A stretch of 64,000 nucleotides of DNA from Leptolinea sp964397625 (GTDB lineage Bacteria; Chloroflexota; Anaerolineae; Anaerolineales; Anaerolineaceae): the NCBI GenBank assembly GCA_964397625.1, contig CAYNJT010000010.1, forward strand, positions 1 through 64,000, written 5' to 3'. The stretch's first letter is position 1. The number at the start of each line of letters is the position of its first letter. Below the pieces are notes generated by a model, which ran no database searches, was not told the DNA's origin, and saw only the letters and a list, made by a program, of their open reading frames with translations. The translations under genes were made by a program, and so were the position numbers. Shown here piece after piece: positions 9,752 through 16,762 of the stretch.

Positions 9752-9875
9752 TCGGGAAATTATTCAAGGTATCGCTTGTAAGAGCCTAGTAAAGGCCTAC
9801 TCAAACACAATACCTTAGATCATTGAAAGTTTCAACTCCGTTTATGTACCCTGTCAAAATTCGTAAGGGTACCAC

Positions 9876-9947
9876 GCGGGTGTCGCCAAGTGGTAAGGCA
9901 GTACCTTCCCAAGGTACCATTCGTGAGTTCGAATCTCATCACCCGCT
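9876..9947 (+). tRNA. tRNA-Gly (anticodon CCC)
   Basis: A full cloverleaf can be drawn: acceptor GCGGGTG pairs with CACCCGC, the D-arm has GCC/GGC, and the anticodon stem GTACC/GGTAC encloses the loop TTCCCAA, giving anticodon CCC (reads GGG). The T-arm contains GTTCGAAT with stem GTGAG/CTCAT, which includes one G-T pair. The discriminator is T and CCA is not encoded. Confidence 0.95.
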
Positions 9948-10038
9948 CTTTTCCCCCAACTTTTTTCTGAACAGTATTAATCCCAATATAGGTGGAGCGC
10001 ACCAATGGCGCTCCTTTATCTTAAGAATAAGGAAAGCC

Positions 10039-11349
10039 ATGACTGATCAGGTATCTGTTCCCTGGGGTAAAGAAACTCTTTCCATTTCTATTCCTGCCGA
10101 TTGGCAATTCATCGGCAACATGGAACCTTCTGCCACACTCGAACCCGTGGATGTGCCAGCTGCCGTGCGCAAAGCGTTAAAAGGCCCGGTCATGGCGCCT
10201 GCCCTGGTTCACATGGTCACGAAGGATATGCGCGTGGCCATCGTCATTGATGACTTGAGCCGGCCAACCCCCATTTCTCTCATCCTCCCCGAAGTGCTGC
10301 AAGAACTGGCATCCGCCGGTGTGGTGCAAGAAAAGATCACCATTGTGCCGGCGCTTGGAGTGCACCGCCCGATGAGTGATGAAGAAGTCCGTCTGCGTAT
10401 GGGCAATAACGTTCCCGCGGACATCCATTGGGAAAGCCACGATTGCGACGACCCCGCAAAAATGAAATTCCTGGGGACTACATCCCGAGGAACGCCTGTG
10501 TGGGTCAACAAAACTGTGGCCGAAAGCGACCTGATCGTTTCCATCGGCTGCATCGAACCACACATCATCGCCAGTTTTGGCGGCGGATTCAAGAACCTCA
10601 TCCCCGGCGTTGCCGGCCGCGCGACCATTGCCCACAACCATGCCATCAATTGCCGGCCGGATACCTTTAACATGGTCGGTCAGCCGATTGAGGGCAACCC
10701 TATGCGTCTTGATCTGGAAGAAGGCGCTGGTATGATCGGCAAACCGGTGTTCATCGTCAATGCCGTGTTAAATAGCGCCCTGAAACCGGTGCGCATTGTC
10801 GCCGGTGACCCGTTGGCGGCGCATCGTGAAGGCTGCCAGACCAGCGCGCAAATTTACAGCGCCGCCCTTCAGAAATGCGCCGATGTGGTCATCACGTCTT
10901 CGCACCCGATGGATTCCGACCTGCGTCAGGGTGTCAAGGCGCTGGCCAACACCATCCGGGCTGTGCGCCCCGGCGGCGCGTTAATCGTTCTGGCGCGGGC
11001 GGAAGAGGGTCTGGGCGTTTTCGGTCTGGCCAATAAGAAACTTCCCCTCGGACGAAAAGCCTTGAAATTCGTCGCCCCCCTGCTGTTGCCGCTGGTACCT
11101 CGCCTGAAGTTGAAAGGCATGGGAGAAGAGGACAAATTCTTCCTTTACTTCGCCCTACAGGCCATGCTGCGCTGTCGTCTCATTATGTACGCCCCCACCA
11201 TCCCCCAGGAGGCGCGCGACAACCTGGTCTTCATTGAATTCGTAGATTCGCCGCAGCAAGCTGTTGAACAGGCCCGCCCGATGTTCAAAAAAGGCGTGAA
11301 TCTGGCTGTCTTCCCGCATGGAGGAATGACCTATCCGATCATCGATTAA
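10039..11349 (+). CDS. larA: LarA-like nickel-dependent lactate racemase family protein (DUF2088)
   Basis: Member of the LarA family, which interconverts 2-hydroxyacid stereoisomers using a covalently held nickel-pincer nucleotide. The 436-residue product shows the family segments DDLSRPTP (about 73-80), ALGVHRPMSDEE and HIIASFGGGFKNLIPGVAG; family knowledge assigns the His of GVHR, the His of PHIIAS and the Lys of GGFK to proton transfer and cofactor attachment. The start is the ATG at 10039, with AAGGA seven bases upstream; an earlier in-frame start would read through the tRNA-Gly gene and is rejected. The larB, larC and larE cofactor-synthesis genes are not in this window, so the substrate (lactate or another hydroxyacid) is open. 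Confidence 0.82.
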   Translation: MTDQVSVPWGKETLSISIPADWQFIGNMEPSATLEPVDVPAAVRKALKGPVMAPALVHMVTKDMRVAIVIDDLSRPTPISLILPEVLQELASAGVVQEKITIVPALGVHRPMSDEEVRLRMGNNVPADIHWESHDCDDPAKMKFLGTTSRGTPVWVNKTVAESDLIVSIGCIEPHIIASFGGGFKNLIPGVAGRATIAHNHAINCRPDTFNMVGQPIEGNPMRLDLEEGAGMIGKPVFIVNAVLNSALKPVRIVAGDPLAAHREGCQTSAQIYSAALQKCADVVITSSHPMDSDLRQGVKALANTIRAVRPGGALIVLARAEEGLGVFGLANKKLPLGRKALKFVAPLLLPLVPRLKLKGMGEEDKFFLYFALQAMLRCRLIMYAPTIPQEARDNLVFIEFVDSPQQAVEQARPMFKKGVNLAVFPHGGMTYPIID

Positions 11350-11355
11350 AATGAA

Positions 11356-11375
11356 ACCACCCCGAGTGGGGTGGT
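11356..11375. terminator. Hairpin after larA and after the displaced tRNA-Leu 3' end
   Basis: An 8-bp perfect stem (ACCACCCC/GGGGTGGT) with a GAGT loop starts seven bases after the larA stop. On the minus strand it is followed by TTCATTTTAAT, which suits termination of transcripts entering from the tRNA-Leu side. This supports the view that the tRNA-Leu 3' fragment next to it is the original chromosomal end. Confidence 0.55.
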
Positions 11376-11390
11376 GCCTGCAGGTTTTTG

Positions 11391-11465
11391 TGTGCGCTGG
11401 GGGGGACTTGAACCCCCACGCCTTGCGGCACATGGCCCTCAACCATGCCTGTCTGCCAATTCCAG
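11391..11465 (-). pseudogene. tRNA-Leu 3' fragment (displaced attachment-site copy)
   Basis: These 75 bases are identical to 12509-12583, covering tRNA-Leu(GAG) from the start of the D-arm to the 3' end. The 5' acceptor strand GCGCTGG is missing and is replaced by unrelated sequence (CGGTTTC before CTGGAATTGG), so the acceptor stem cannot form. It is best read as the attR copy left when an integrative element inserted into the tRNA gene and supplied a new 3' end. Confidence 0.85.
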
Positions 11466-11559
11466 GAAACCGTATATCTGGCGGTATTCTGACTCGTGTA
11501 ACACAATCTATAGCCGTACATACTTTCTACTTTCTGCCAAATTACGCCGTTCCATGTGC

Positions 11560-12153
11560 CTAACTAATCACGTTCTTGTAGAACACCATGACAGCCGGTC
11601 GGCCTTCCAAATCTTCCCAATATTGAACGTATATGTATGCCTCGCCTTTTTTGAACGATGCTAGCCCCATACCTATATACGCGTCGTAACTATTACGTTT
11701 CGGAACGTACCCTCTTTCTGCGGTCATTTCTTCGTAGAAATCGTATACCTTCTTCCACTCAGTACCCATGTCGATACAATAATAATCCCAGTGGTATGGT
11801 TCGGATATTGCCAGGTTTCGCGCATGGAATTTCGCAAACTCCACCCAGTCGGCTTCTGCATCTATGTCTACAACATAAATCTTACTTTCTGTGCTGAGCA
11901 TCTTCTTGATCCTCAAGCTGTTGTTAGTAGCCGTCTTTATCGCCGTGGCGGTTGGTTCCGGCGTGGGTGTATACGCGCTCTGCGTCTGGATAATTGCGCT
12001 CTGGACTGTGGCTTCAATATCCGGTGGTTCTTTCGTAACTGTCGTTGTGGCTGTTAGAGTTGGCGTATCTGTTGAAACGATTGTCGGTATAGTATGGGAA
12101 GGCGCGCAAGCCGATAACAGAATTACAAGTGGGATTATTTTTTTCATGGTCAC
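11560..12153 (-). CDS. Hypothetical lipoprotein, cargo of the tRNA-Leu element
   Basis: No known family is recognised. The product (197 residues from a GTG, or 195 from the ATG at 12147) has a lysine-containing hydrophobic signal peptide ending in the lipobox LSAC, a Thr/Pro-rich spacer with a TPTPEPTATA stretch to about residue 75, and a compact 110-residue C-terminal domain rich in Tyr and Trp. An AGG about eight bases before the GTG slightly favours that start. It is the only complete gene between the 75-bp repeats, so it is the sole cargo of the element. Export and membrane anchoring follow from the signal; the function of the C-terminal domain is unknown. Confidence 0.75.
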   Translation of the reverse strand: MTMKKIIPLVILLSACAPSHTIPTIVSTDTPTLTATTTVTKEPPDIEATVQSAIIQTQSAYTPTPEPTATAIKTATNNSLRIKKMLSTESKIYVVDIDAEADWVEFAKFHARNLAISEPYHWDYYCIDMGTEWKKVYDFYEEMTAERGYVPKRNSYDAYIGMGLASFKKGEAYIYVQYWEDLEGRPAVMVFYKNVIS

Positions 12154-12160
12154 ACTATAT

Positions 12161-12213
12161 ACCTATTTTGGTATATTGAAAACTAGAACGTATTTGCTAT
12201 ACTAAAATAAGGT
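12161..12213. repeat. AT-rich imperfect inverted repeat at the broken end of the integrase
   Basis: The arms ACCTATTTTGGTATA (12161-12175) and TATACTAAAATAAGGT (12198-12213) are near-perfect inverse complements separated by 22 bases. The stop codon of the truncated integrase falls in the second arm. It could be a recombination scar, a weak terminator or part of a recombinase binding site. Confidence 0.5.
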
Positions 12214-12448
12214 GCCATAAGCCGCCCTCTGAATGTTGCGGCTCATAGTAACCGAGGTAATCCGTTATCACCTCGTGCGTGATCTCATCCATGTACAGGA
12301 TACGCTTGCGTTCGGTGTACTCAATGAACGGCTGTGGCTGAAACTCGTAGTATTGCGACGTGTTCTGCGATAATTTCCGGCTGCGTTTAGTCGCAAGAAA
12401 CGCCGTAAGCTCTCTTGAAACCATGTGCCTGACACGGGAAGCGATCAC
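12197..12448 (-). pseudogene. Truncated tyrosine recombinase (integrase), core-binding domain only
   Basis: The 83-residue product matches the N-terminal SAM-like core-binding domain of XerC/phage-type integrases: a segment with KRSRKLSQNTSQYYEF, then PFIEYTER, then an ITHEVITDYLGYY helix and a terminal HSEGGL. In intact proteins GGL is followed by the helix that leads into the catalytic domain with its R-H-R-Y residues; here the frame ends ten bases later, and no catalytic segment is found in the following 600 bases on either strand. It lies 60 bases from the tRNA-Leu 3' end and reads away from it, the usual place for an island integrase. It is interpreted as a deletion remnant, or possibly a standalone binding domain. 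Confidence 0.7.
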
Positions 12449-12508
12449 AATTATTACCCCGTATATATGGGATGATTCCGACTATAATCAAGAGCGACCA
12501 CCGTATGT

Positions 12509-12583
12509 TGTGCGCTGGGGGGGACTTGAACCCCCACGCCTTGCGGCACATGGCCCTCAACCATGCCTGTCTGCCAATTCCAG
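12509..12583 (-). repeat. 75-bp direct repeat, copy inside intact tRNA-Leu (attL)
   Basis: Identical to 11391-11465 over 75 bases including the anticodon arm, variable arm, T-arm and 3' acceptor strand. The next bases differ on both sides (CACCAG versus GAAACC on the tRNA 5' side), which sets the repeat limits. Confidence 0.9.
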
Positions 12584-12592
12584 CACCAGCGC
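12511..12592 (-). tRNA. tRNA-Leu (anticodon GAG)
   Basis: The minus strand folds as a class II tRNA: acceptor GCGCTGG/CCAGCGC, anticodon loop TTGAGGG giving GAG (reads CTC), a long variable arm GTGCCGCAAGGCGT and T-arm GTTCAAGT. The discriminator is A and CCA is not encoded. The 3' 75 bases are duplicated at 11391-11465 as an attachment-site repeat. Confidence 0.96.
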
Positions 12593-12605
12593 GAGTACGA
12601 GAGCA

Positions 12606-12633
12606 ATTATAATCGGTGCTGTACCCGTGTCAA
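12606..12633 (-). promoter_or_regulatory. Consensus promoter of tRNA-Leu(GAG)
   Basis: On the minus strand a perfect -35 TTGACA (12628-12633) is followed after 16 bases by a perfect -10 TATAAT (12606-12611), 13 bases before the tRNA 5' end. This is the best consensus promoter in the window. Confidence 0.85.
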
Positions 12634-12662
12634 GCAAACCCAATCACTGGAGGATATGACAA

Positions 12663-13688
12663 ATGACCCTTGTTTTAGACGCCATGGGAAGCGATGAATA
12701 TCCCGATCCCGAGATCCGCGCGGCTATAGATTGTTCACATGAATTCAACGAAGAGATCATCCTGGTAGGCAACGAAGATATCATCAAACCAAAGTTGGCC
12801 GCGGCTGCCGGTGACAAATCAAAGATTAAACTGGTCCACGCTCCTGATATTCTGGAAATGTGGGATAAACCGGTGGAGAACGCGCAAAAGAAGCCGCTGA
12901 ATTCGATGGCTGTCGGCTTGAAACTGTTGAAAACAGGCGAAGGGCAGGCCTTTATTTCCGCGGGGAATACCGGCGGCGTGATGTTCAACGCGTTGCGTGT
13001 GCTTGGGCGTCTTCCGGGGGTTCAACGCCCGGCGCTTACCACCCTGTTCCCCGTGAAAGGCGGGCGTTGTGTGGTGCTGGATATCGGCGCCAACGCGGAC
13101 TGCCGCCCCGAATTTCTGGTTCAATTTGCGGTCATGGGCAGCATCTACGCCCAGAAAACGCTGAAGATCGACAATCCCCGGGTGGGGTTGCTTTCCAACG
13201 GTGAAGAAGCTGGCAAGGGAAACCAGTTAATCAAAGATACTTACCATCATCTTGAAACCAGCGGACTGAATTACATTGGTAATGTGGAAGGCAAGGAAGT
13301 CTTTGGCGGCCAGACCGATGTGGTGGTTACCGATGGTTTCACAGGCAACATCCTCCTAAAATCCAGTGAAGCGGTCGCGAAATTAATTACCGACACGTTG
13401 AAAGAAGAATTAATGTCTTCCCTGCAGACCAAGATCGGCGCTGCACTGGCCAGACCCGCCTTCAAAGCCATCAAGAAAATGATGGACCCCGCGGAAACGG
13501 GCGCTGCTCCCCTGCTTGGCATCGACGGGTTGGTATTTGTCGGCCACGGACGTTCAGACGCGCGCGCCATGGTATCTGCCCTGCGGGTTGCCCACCAATC
13601 TGTTCAGGCTGATCTGCTAAATTCACTGCGCACCGCCATTCAAGATCAGTTGGCTAAACTTCCCGCTGCCGATTCAAGCGCTTCCTAA
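12663..13688 (+). CDS. plsX: Phosphate acyltransferase PlsX
   Basis: Converts acyl-ACP and phosphate to acyl-phosphate, the donor that PlsY uses for the first acylation in phospholipid synthesis; it acts at the inner face of the membrane. The 341-residue length is normal, and the family segments LDAMGSDEYPDPEI at the N-terminus, SAGNTGGVMFNAL, LDIGANADCRPEFLVQFA, LSNGEEAGKGN and VVTDGFTGNILLK are all present. A GGAGG site lies ten bases before the ATG. fabH or plsY partners are not adjacent; the following gene is a NERD-like membrane protein on the same strand. Confidence 0.96.
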   Translation: MTLVLDAMGSDEYPDPEIRAAIDCSHEFNEEIILVGNEDIIKPKLAAAAGDKSKIKLVHAPDILEMWDKPVENAQKKPLNSMAVGLKLLKTGEGQAFISAGNTGGVMFNALRVLGRLPGVQRPALTTLFPVKGGRCVVLDIGANADCRPEFLVQFAVMGSIYAQKTLKIDNPRVGLLSNGEEAGKGNQLIKDTYHHLETSGLNYIGNVEGKEVFGGQTDVVVTDGFTGNILLKSSEAVAKLITDTLKEELMSSLQTKIGAALARPAFKAIKKMMDPAETGAAPLLGIDGLVFVGHGRSDARAMVSALRVAHQSVQADLLNSLRTAIQDQLAKLPAADSSAS

Positions 13689-13711
13689 TTCTCACAAGAA
13701 AGAATTCATCC

Positions 13712-14428
13712 ATGAAAATAATCGCAAATAACAAATTGATCAATCGCAATAAGAAAATTGGGCAAATCCTCACCTACACGGCGATCGGTGTGCTGGTGCT
13801 GGGATTAATCCTGTCACTTAACGGCAGCGTAGAGAACATCACCTATTCCTATCTGGCGTTGATCCTCGGCTTTTTGATTTCCCAATTCGGGATCTACTTC
13901 AGCAACAAATTTGGCCGCTCCCCCCGGCCAGATGAACAGGTAAGCGCCGCGTTGAAAGGTCTTGATGACCGTTATACACTGTACCATTACGCCACCGCCG
14001 TTTCACATCTGTTGGTTGGACCATCCGGGGTCTGGGTGATTCTGCCTTTTAATCAGAAGGGAACGATCACCTATGAAAAGGGAAAGTACCGCCAAAAAGG
14101 CGGCAACTGGTACCTGAAGATCTTCGCGCAGGAAGGTTTGGGCAGGCCGGAAAAAGAAGCCGAATATTCCATGGACGACATAAGAAAATTTTTCGCCCGC
14201 CAGATGGATGCCGACAAAATCCCGACCATCAATCCGCTGCTGCTTTTCACCAACTCCCAGGCCAGCGTCAAGGTGGTTGACGCGCCCTACGCCACTGTTG
14301 AAGCCGAGAAGGTGAAAGATTTTCTGCGCAAAAAAGCCAAAGACAATGCCTTCCCCCTTGAAAAGGTGGAAGAGGTGAACAGCGTTATCGTCCTTCCGGA
14401 AGCCCCGAAGAGCGATAAGAAAGAGTAA
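13712..14428 (+). CDS. Two-helix membrane protein with NERD-like domain
   Basis: Function unknown. The 238-residue product has two membrane helices (about residues 19-37 and 43-62) and a cytoplasmic C-terminal part in which the segment ALKGLDDRYTLYHYA followed by HLLVGPSGVWVI resembles the core strands of NERD (nuclease-related) domains. The catalytic residues of the restriction-endonuclease fold are not convincingly present, so nuclease activity is not claimed. A charged tail (PKSDKKE) ends the protein. It follows plsX by 23 bases on the same strand and is closed by a strong terminator. Confidence 0.65.
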   Translation: MKIIANNKLINRNKKIGQILTYTAIGVLVLGLILSLNGSVENITYSYLALILGFLISQFGIYFSNKFGRSPRPDEQVSAALKGLDDRYTLYHYATAVSHLLVGPSGVWVILPFNQKGTITYEKGKYRQKGGNWYLKIFAQEGLGRPEKEAEYSMDDIRKFFARQMDADKIPTINPLLLFTNSQASVKVVDAPYATVEAEKVKDFLRKKAKDNAFPLEKVEEVNSVIVLPEAPKSDKKE

Positions 14429-14459
14429 TCTACCTCTTTTCATCAAAGGAAAAACAGAA

Positions 14460-14498
14460 AAACCGGGATGTGCCTGAGCGCGTCCCGGTTTATTTTTA
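14460..14498. terminator. Bidirectional rho-independent terminator
   Basis: The stem AAACCGGGA...TCCCGGTTT (extended by outer A/T pairs) spans 14460-14491 and is followed by ATTTTTAAA on the plus strand. It sits between converging genes (NERD-like on plus, pseudouridine synthase on minus), and the A-rich flank on its left would give a T-run for the minus strand as well. Confidence 0.85.
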
Positions 14499-14525
14499 AA
14501 TTTCGGGTACTGTATACACAGCCAG

Positions 14526-15551
14526 TTATTTATCTGATTTGTGGGATGGTGTTTTGCCGGATTTACCTCCCCCTCGCTCGCGAGAAGGTCGTTCCGCGTC
14601 GCCGGATGAACTATGCCATGGTTTTTTGAACGGTTTTGAATTGCCTGTGGTCGGAGAATTTCTATGCGCGGATGTTCCGCTTCCAGCCGGCCGCCCCGCT
14701 CGGGTGGCAGCCGGTTTTCTAAGGCTGCTGGGTTTACCCCTACCTGTTGAAGGGTGATTGCTGCGTTCTGCAAAGCGGTCGGAATTTCGTTCCGATTTTC
14801 GGTGTGCCGCCGGGCTCCCCTTGGGTTCGGGGTTGGCCTGCAAACTTCGCAGGGTGTTGACTTCTTCCGAAGTCAGTTCGCGCCATTCGCGCGGCTTCAA
14901 CGTGCCCAACCGAAGTGTGCCTATACGCACACGAACAATCCGCACAACCGGCAACCCGATGCGCTTTCCCACCTCGCGGATCTGGCGTTTGCGGCCTTCG
15001 CGCATGATCACCCGCACCCAGGCGCCTTTGCCCAGTTTTGATTCAATCTGCACGTCCGCTGGAAGCGTCTTTTCGCCATCCTCCAACACCACTCCACGAC
15101 GCCAGGTACTCAACTGCTCGTCATCAGGCGTGGCAGCCAACAGCACACGGTATTCCTTCTCATGCCCATAACGCGGGTGTGTGAGCCGATTGGCCAGCTC
15201 CCCATCGTTGGTCATAAGAATCAAACCCTCACTTTCAAAATCCAGCCTCCCCACAGTGAAAAGGTGTCCGGGTACCGGGATCAGATCTCGCACGCACGGC
15301 CGCGGATCATCCGGATCACTATCTGAAAGGACATTTCGCGGTTTATTCAGCGCGATATAAATTCGATCCGGCTCTTCCTTTGAAAGCGCCCGTCCATCAA
15401 CCGTGATCGTGTCTACTGCCGCGTCGGCTTTCGTTCCGAGAATAGCTTTTTCTCCGTTGACCTTAACACGACCGGCCGCGATCAACTCTTCACAATCACG
15501 CCGTGATCCCAATCCACAGCGTGACATGATCTTTTGAATACGTTCTTCCAT
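14526..15551 (-). CDS. rluB: rRNA large-subunit pseudouridine synthase, RluB/RsuA family
   Basis: Converts uridine to pseudouridine in rRNA. Residues 1-60 form an S4 RNA-binding domain (RIQKIMSRCGLGSRRDCEELI), followed by the catalytic domain with GRLDFESEGL, whose Asp is the family nucleophile, and the KEYRVL and GRKRQIREV segments. After residue 245 comes a roughly 95-residue Ser/Arg/Lys/Pro-rich tail that is longer than the core family and probably binds RNA non-specifically. RluB is favoured over RsuA and RluE because of the S4 domain and basic tail, but the exact target is inferred. It begins four bases after scpB ends, the common scpB-rluB arrangement. Confidence 0.88.
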   Translation of the reverse strand: MEERIQKIMSRCGLGSRRDCEELIAAGRVKVNGEKAILGTKADAAVDTITVDGRALSKEEPDRIYIALNKPRNVLSDSDPDDPRPCVRDLIPVPGHLFTVGRLDFESEGLILMTNDGELANRLTHPRYGHEKEYRVLLAATPDDEQLSTWRRGVVLEDGEKTLPADVQIESKLGKGAWVRVIMREGRKRQIREVGKRIGLPVVRIVRVRIGTLRLGTLKPREWRELTSEEVNTLRSLQANPEPKGSPAAHRKSERNSDRFAERSNHPSTGRGKPSSLRKPAATRAGRPAGSGTSAHRNSPTTGNSKPFKKPWHSSSGDAERPSRERGGGKSGKTPSHKSDK

Positions 15552-15555
15552 CTAC

Positions 15556-16128
15556 TCAATCCTTTAATAAGCGGGTATTCTCACCCGATTCAACAGGTTC
15601 TGCCGGTTCCAGAGCGGGTAGTTCTTTCAATGAATTCAACCCGAAGTGCTGCAGGAATTCAGCTGTGGTGCCGTATAAAATTGGCCTGCCCGGCGCTTCG
15701 GCACGACCGACTTCCTGTACCAAACCTTTGTTTAACAGGCTTTTTAACACACCGTCGGAGTTCACGCCGCGCACAGCATCGATTTCCGGGCGGGTTACCG
15801 GCTGACGGTATGAAATGATCGAAAGAGCTTCGAGAGCAGCTCTACTCAGGCGCGCTGTCACATCCAGACCGAGAAATTTTTCGGCCAGTGGGGCGATTTC
15901 CGGCATTGTGGTCATTTGCACACGGCCGCCGTGGAATTGCAATCTCAGCCCGCGTTCCATTTGGAATGATTCGGCCAGGGAAGCCAATTCAGCATCTACC
16001 TGTTCCACCGGAACATTGGTCACTTCGGCCAATTGCGCTGGAGTTACCGGTCCAGGCGCGATAAATAACAGCGCTTCCAGCGCTGCTTTTAAGTTTATTG
16101 GAGGCAAATTGTCGTTATCTTCACTCAT
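15556..16128 (-). CDS. scpB: Segregation and condensation protein B
   Basis: Winged-helix partner of the SMC-ScpA chromosome-organising complex. The 190-residue product shows the family segments ALEALLFIAPGPVT, LSRAALEALSIISYRQPVTRPEIDAVRGV and GRPILYGTTAEFLQHFGL. It is directly followed by the pseudouridine synthase gene, as in many bacteria. scpA is not in the window, so it is either elsewhere or encoded apart from this operon. Confidence 0.94.
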   Translation of the reverse strand: MSEDNDNLPPINLKAALEALLFIAPGPVTPAQLAEVTNVPVEQVDAELASLAESFQMERGLRLQFHGGRVQMTTMPEIAPLAEKFLGLDVTARLSRAALEALSIISYRQPVTRPEIDAVRGVNSDGVLKSLLNKGLVQEVGRAEAPGRPILYGTTAEFLQHFGLNSLKELPALEPAEPVESGENTRLLKD

Positions 16129-16136
16129 GCTATAAT
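16128..16136 (+). promoter_or_regulatory. Extended -10 promoter for the lipoprotein gene at 16182
   Basis: TGCTATAAT is a perfect extended -10 element; TTGTCG lies 16 bases upstream as a 4/6 -35 match. It overlaps the start of the divergent scpB gene and lies 46 bases before the lipoprotein ATG. Confidence 0.6.
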
Positions 16137-16181
16137 TGCCAGGTTGTTTAGAGTATGTCTTCCTATTATAAGGGTTATTTT

Positions 16182-16745
16182 ATGAAAGCGAGAACTTTTC
16201 AAATATCCTTGCTTATTTCAGGGTTGATCCTCTCAACTCTGGCTTGCAATCTGCCGTCGGCTATCAACCGCGCCCAACCTGAGGTGATCCCCACAGCCAA
16301 TCCGCTAGAAGCTCAACAGGTACAGGAACAGATAGCCTCCCAGCTCAACTCAGCAGCCAGCGGTTCCATCGTGACGGTGGAATTAACGGAAAGTCAGTTA
16401 ACCAACTTGATCAACCTGCAATCACCATCATCTCAAGACGCCCAATTCACCAATTTGTCTGTCTTATTGGATAACAACCAGGCGCAGATCACCGGAAAGA
16501 TCACAACATCTTTTCTGTCCAGCGAAGCAAGGATTGTGCTGGGCGTGGCGACTGACGAGCAGGGCAAGCCAACACTATCCATTGTAAGCGCCACCATGGG
16601 CGGAATGACCATCCCCGAGAGTATGCTTTCCAACGCTACGGTTTCCATCAATGATGCGTTGAAGAACCAGGCCGGTCAGGGTTACGAAATTCTCTCCCTA
16701 TCCATCGCCGATCATAAATTGATCATCACCGCGAAAAAACTCTAA
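16182..16745 (+). CDS. Putative lipoprotein of unknown function
   Basis: No family is recognised with confidence. The 187-residue product has a lysine/arginine N-terminus, a hydrophobic core and the lipobox STLAC, so it should be lipid-anchored outside the membrane. The mature part alternates strand-like segments (SIVTVELTESQLTNLI, NNQAQITGKITTSF, GYEILSLSIADHKLIITAKK), resembling the lipid-binding LmeA/DUF2993-type fold, which is only a suggestion. The ATG at 16182 is preceded by AAGGG eight bases upstream; the earlier ATG at 16155 has no such site and would place charged residues before the signal. It is followed 17 bases later by another lipoprotein on the same strand. Confidence 0.72.
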   Translation: MKARTFQISLLISGLILSTLACNLPSAINRAQPEVIPTANPLEAQQVQEQIASQLNSAASGSIVTVELTESQLTNLINLQSPSSQDAQFTNLSVLLDNNQAQITGKITTSFLSSEARIVLGVATDEQGKPTLSIVSATMGGMTIPESMLSNATVSINDALKNQAGQGYEILSLSIADHKLIITAKKL

Positions 16746-16762
16746 CCGGGGGAGTAGGGATC

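Larger units (their letters stand above)
11391..12583. mobile_element. Remnant or mini integrative element in tRNA-Leu(GAG)
   Basis: Two perfect 75-bp direct repeats (11391-11465 and 12509-12583) bound 1043 bases. Next to the intact tRNA, and reading away from its 3' end, is the N-terminal part of a tyrosine recombinase; the only other gene is a lipoprotein. This is the classic geometry of a tRNA-integrating island: intact tRNA plus int at one end, 3' tRNA fragment at the other. The int gene lacks its catalytic domain, so the element cannot move on its own unless helped in trans. The perfect identity of the repeats is partly explained by tRNA sequence constraint on only one copy, so the event may be recent. 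Confidence 0.75.

Noticed and set aside
9823..10038. N-terminal extension of the LarA-like protein
   Set aside because: The extension reads through the tRNA-Gly gene; the ATG at 10039 has a good ribosome-binding site and matches the family N-terminus.
12360..12659. Plus-strand reading frame across tRNA-Leu(GAG)
   Set aside because: It runs through the tRNA gene and its promoter on the opposite strand, and repeats a segment also readable across the tRNA fragment at 11391-11465 only because the two are duplicates.
14003..14773. Minus-strand reading frame of 256 codons across the plsX-downstream terminator
   Set aside because: It is antisense to the NERD-like gene, crosses a strong bidirectional terminator and overlaps the end of the pseudouridine synthase gene in another frame.
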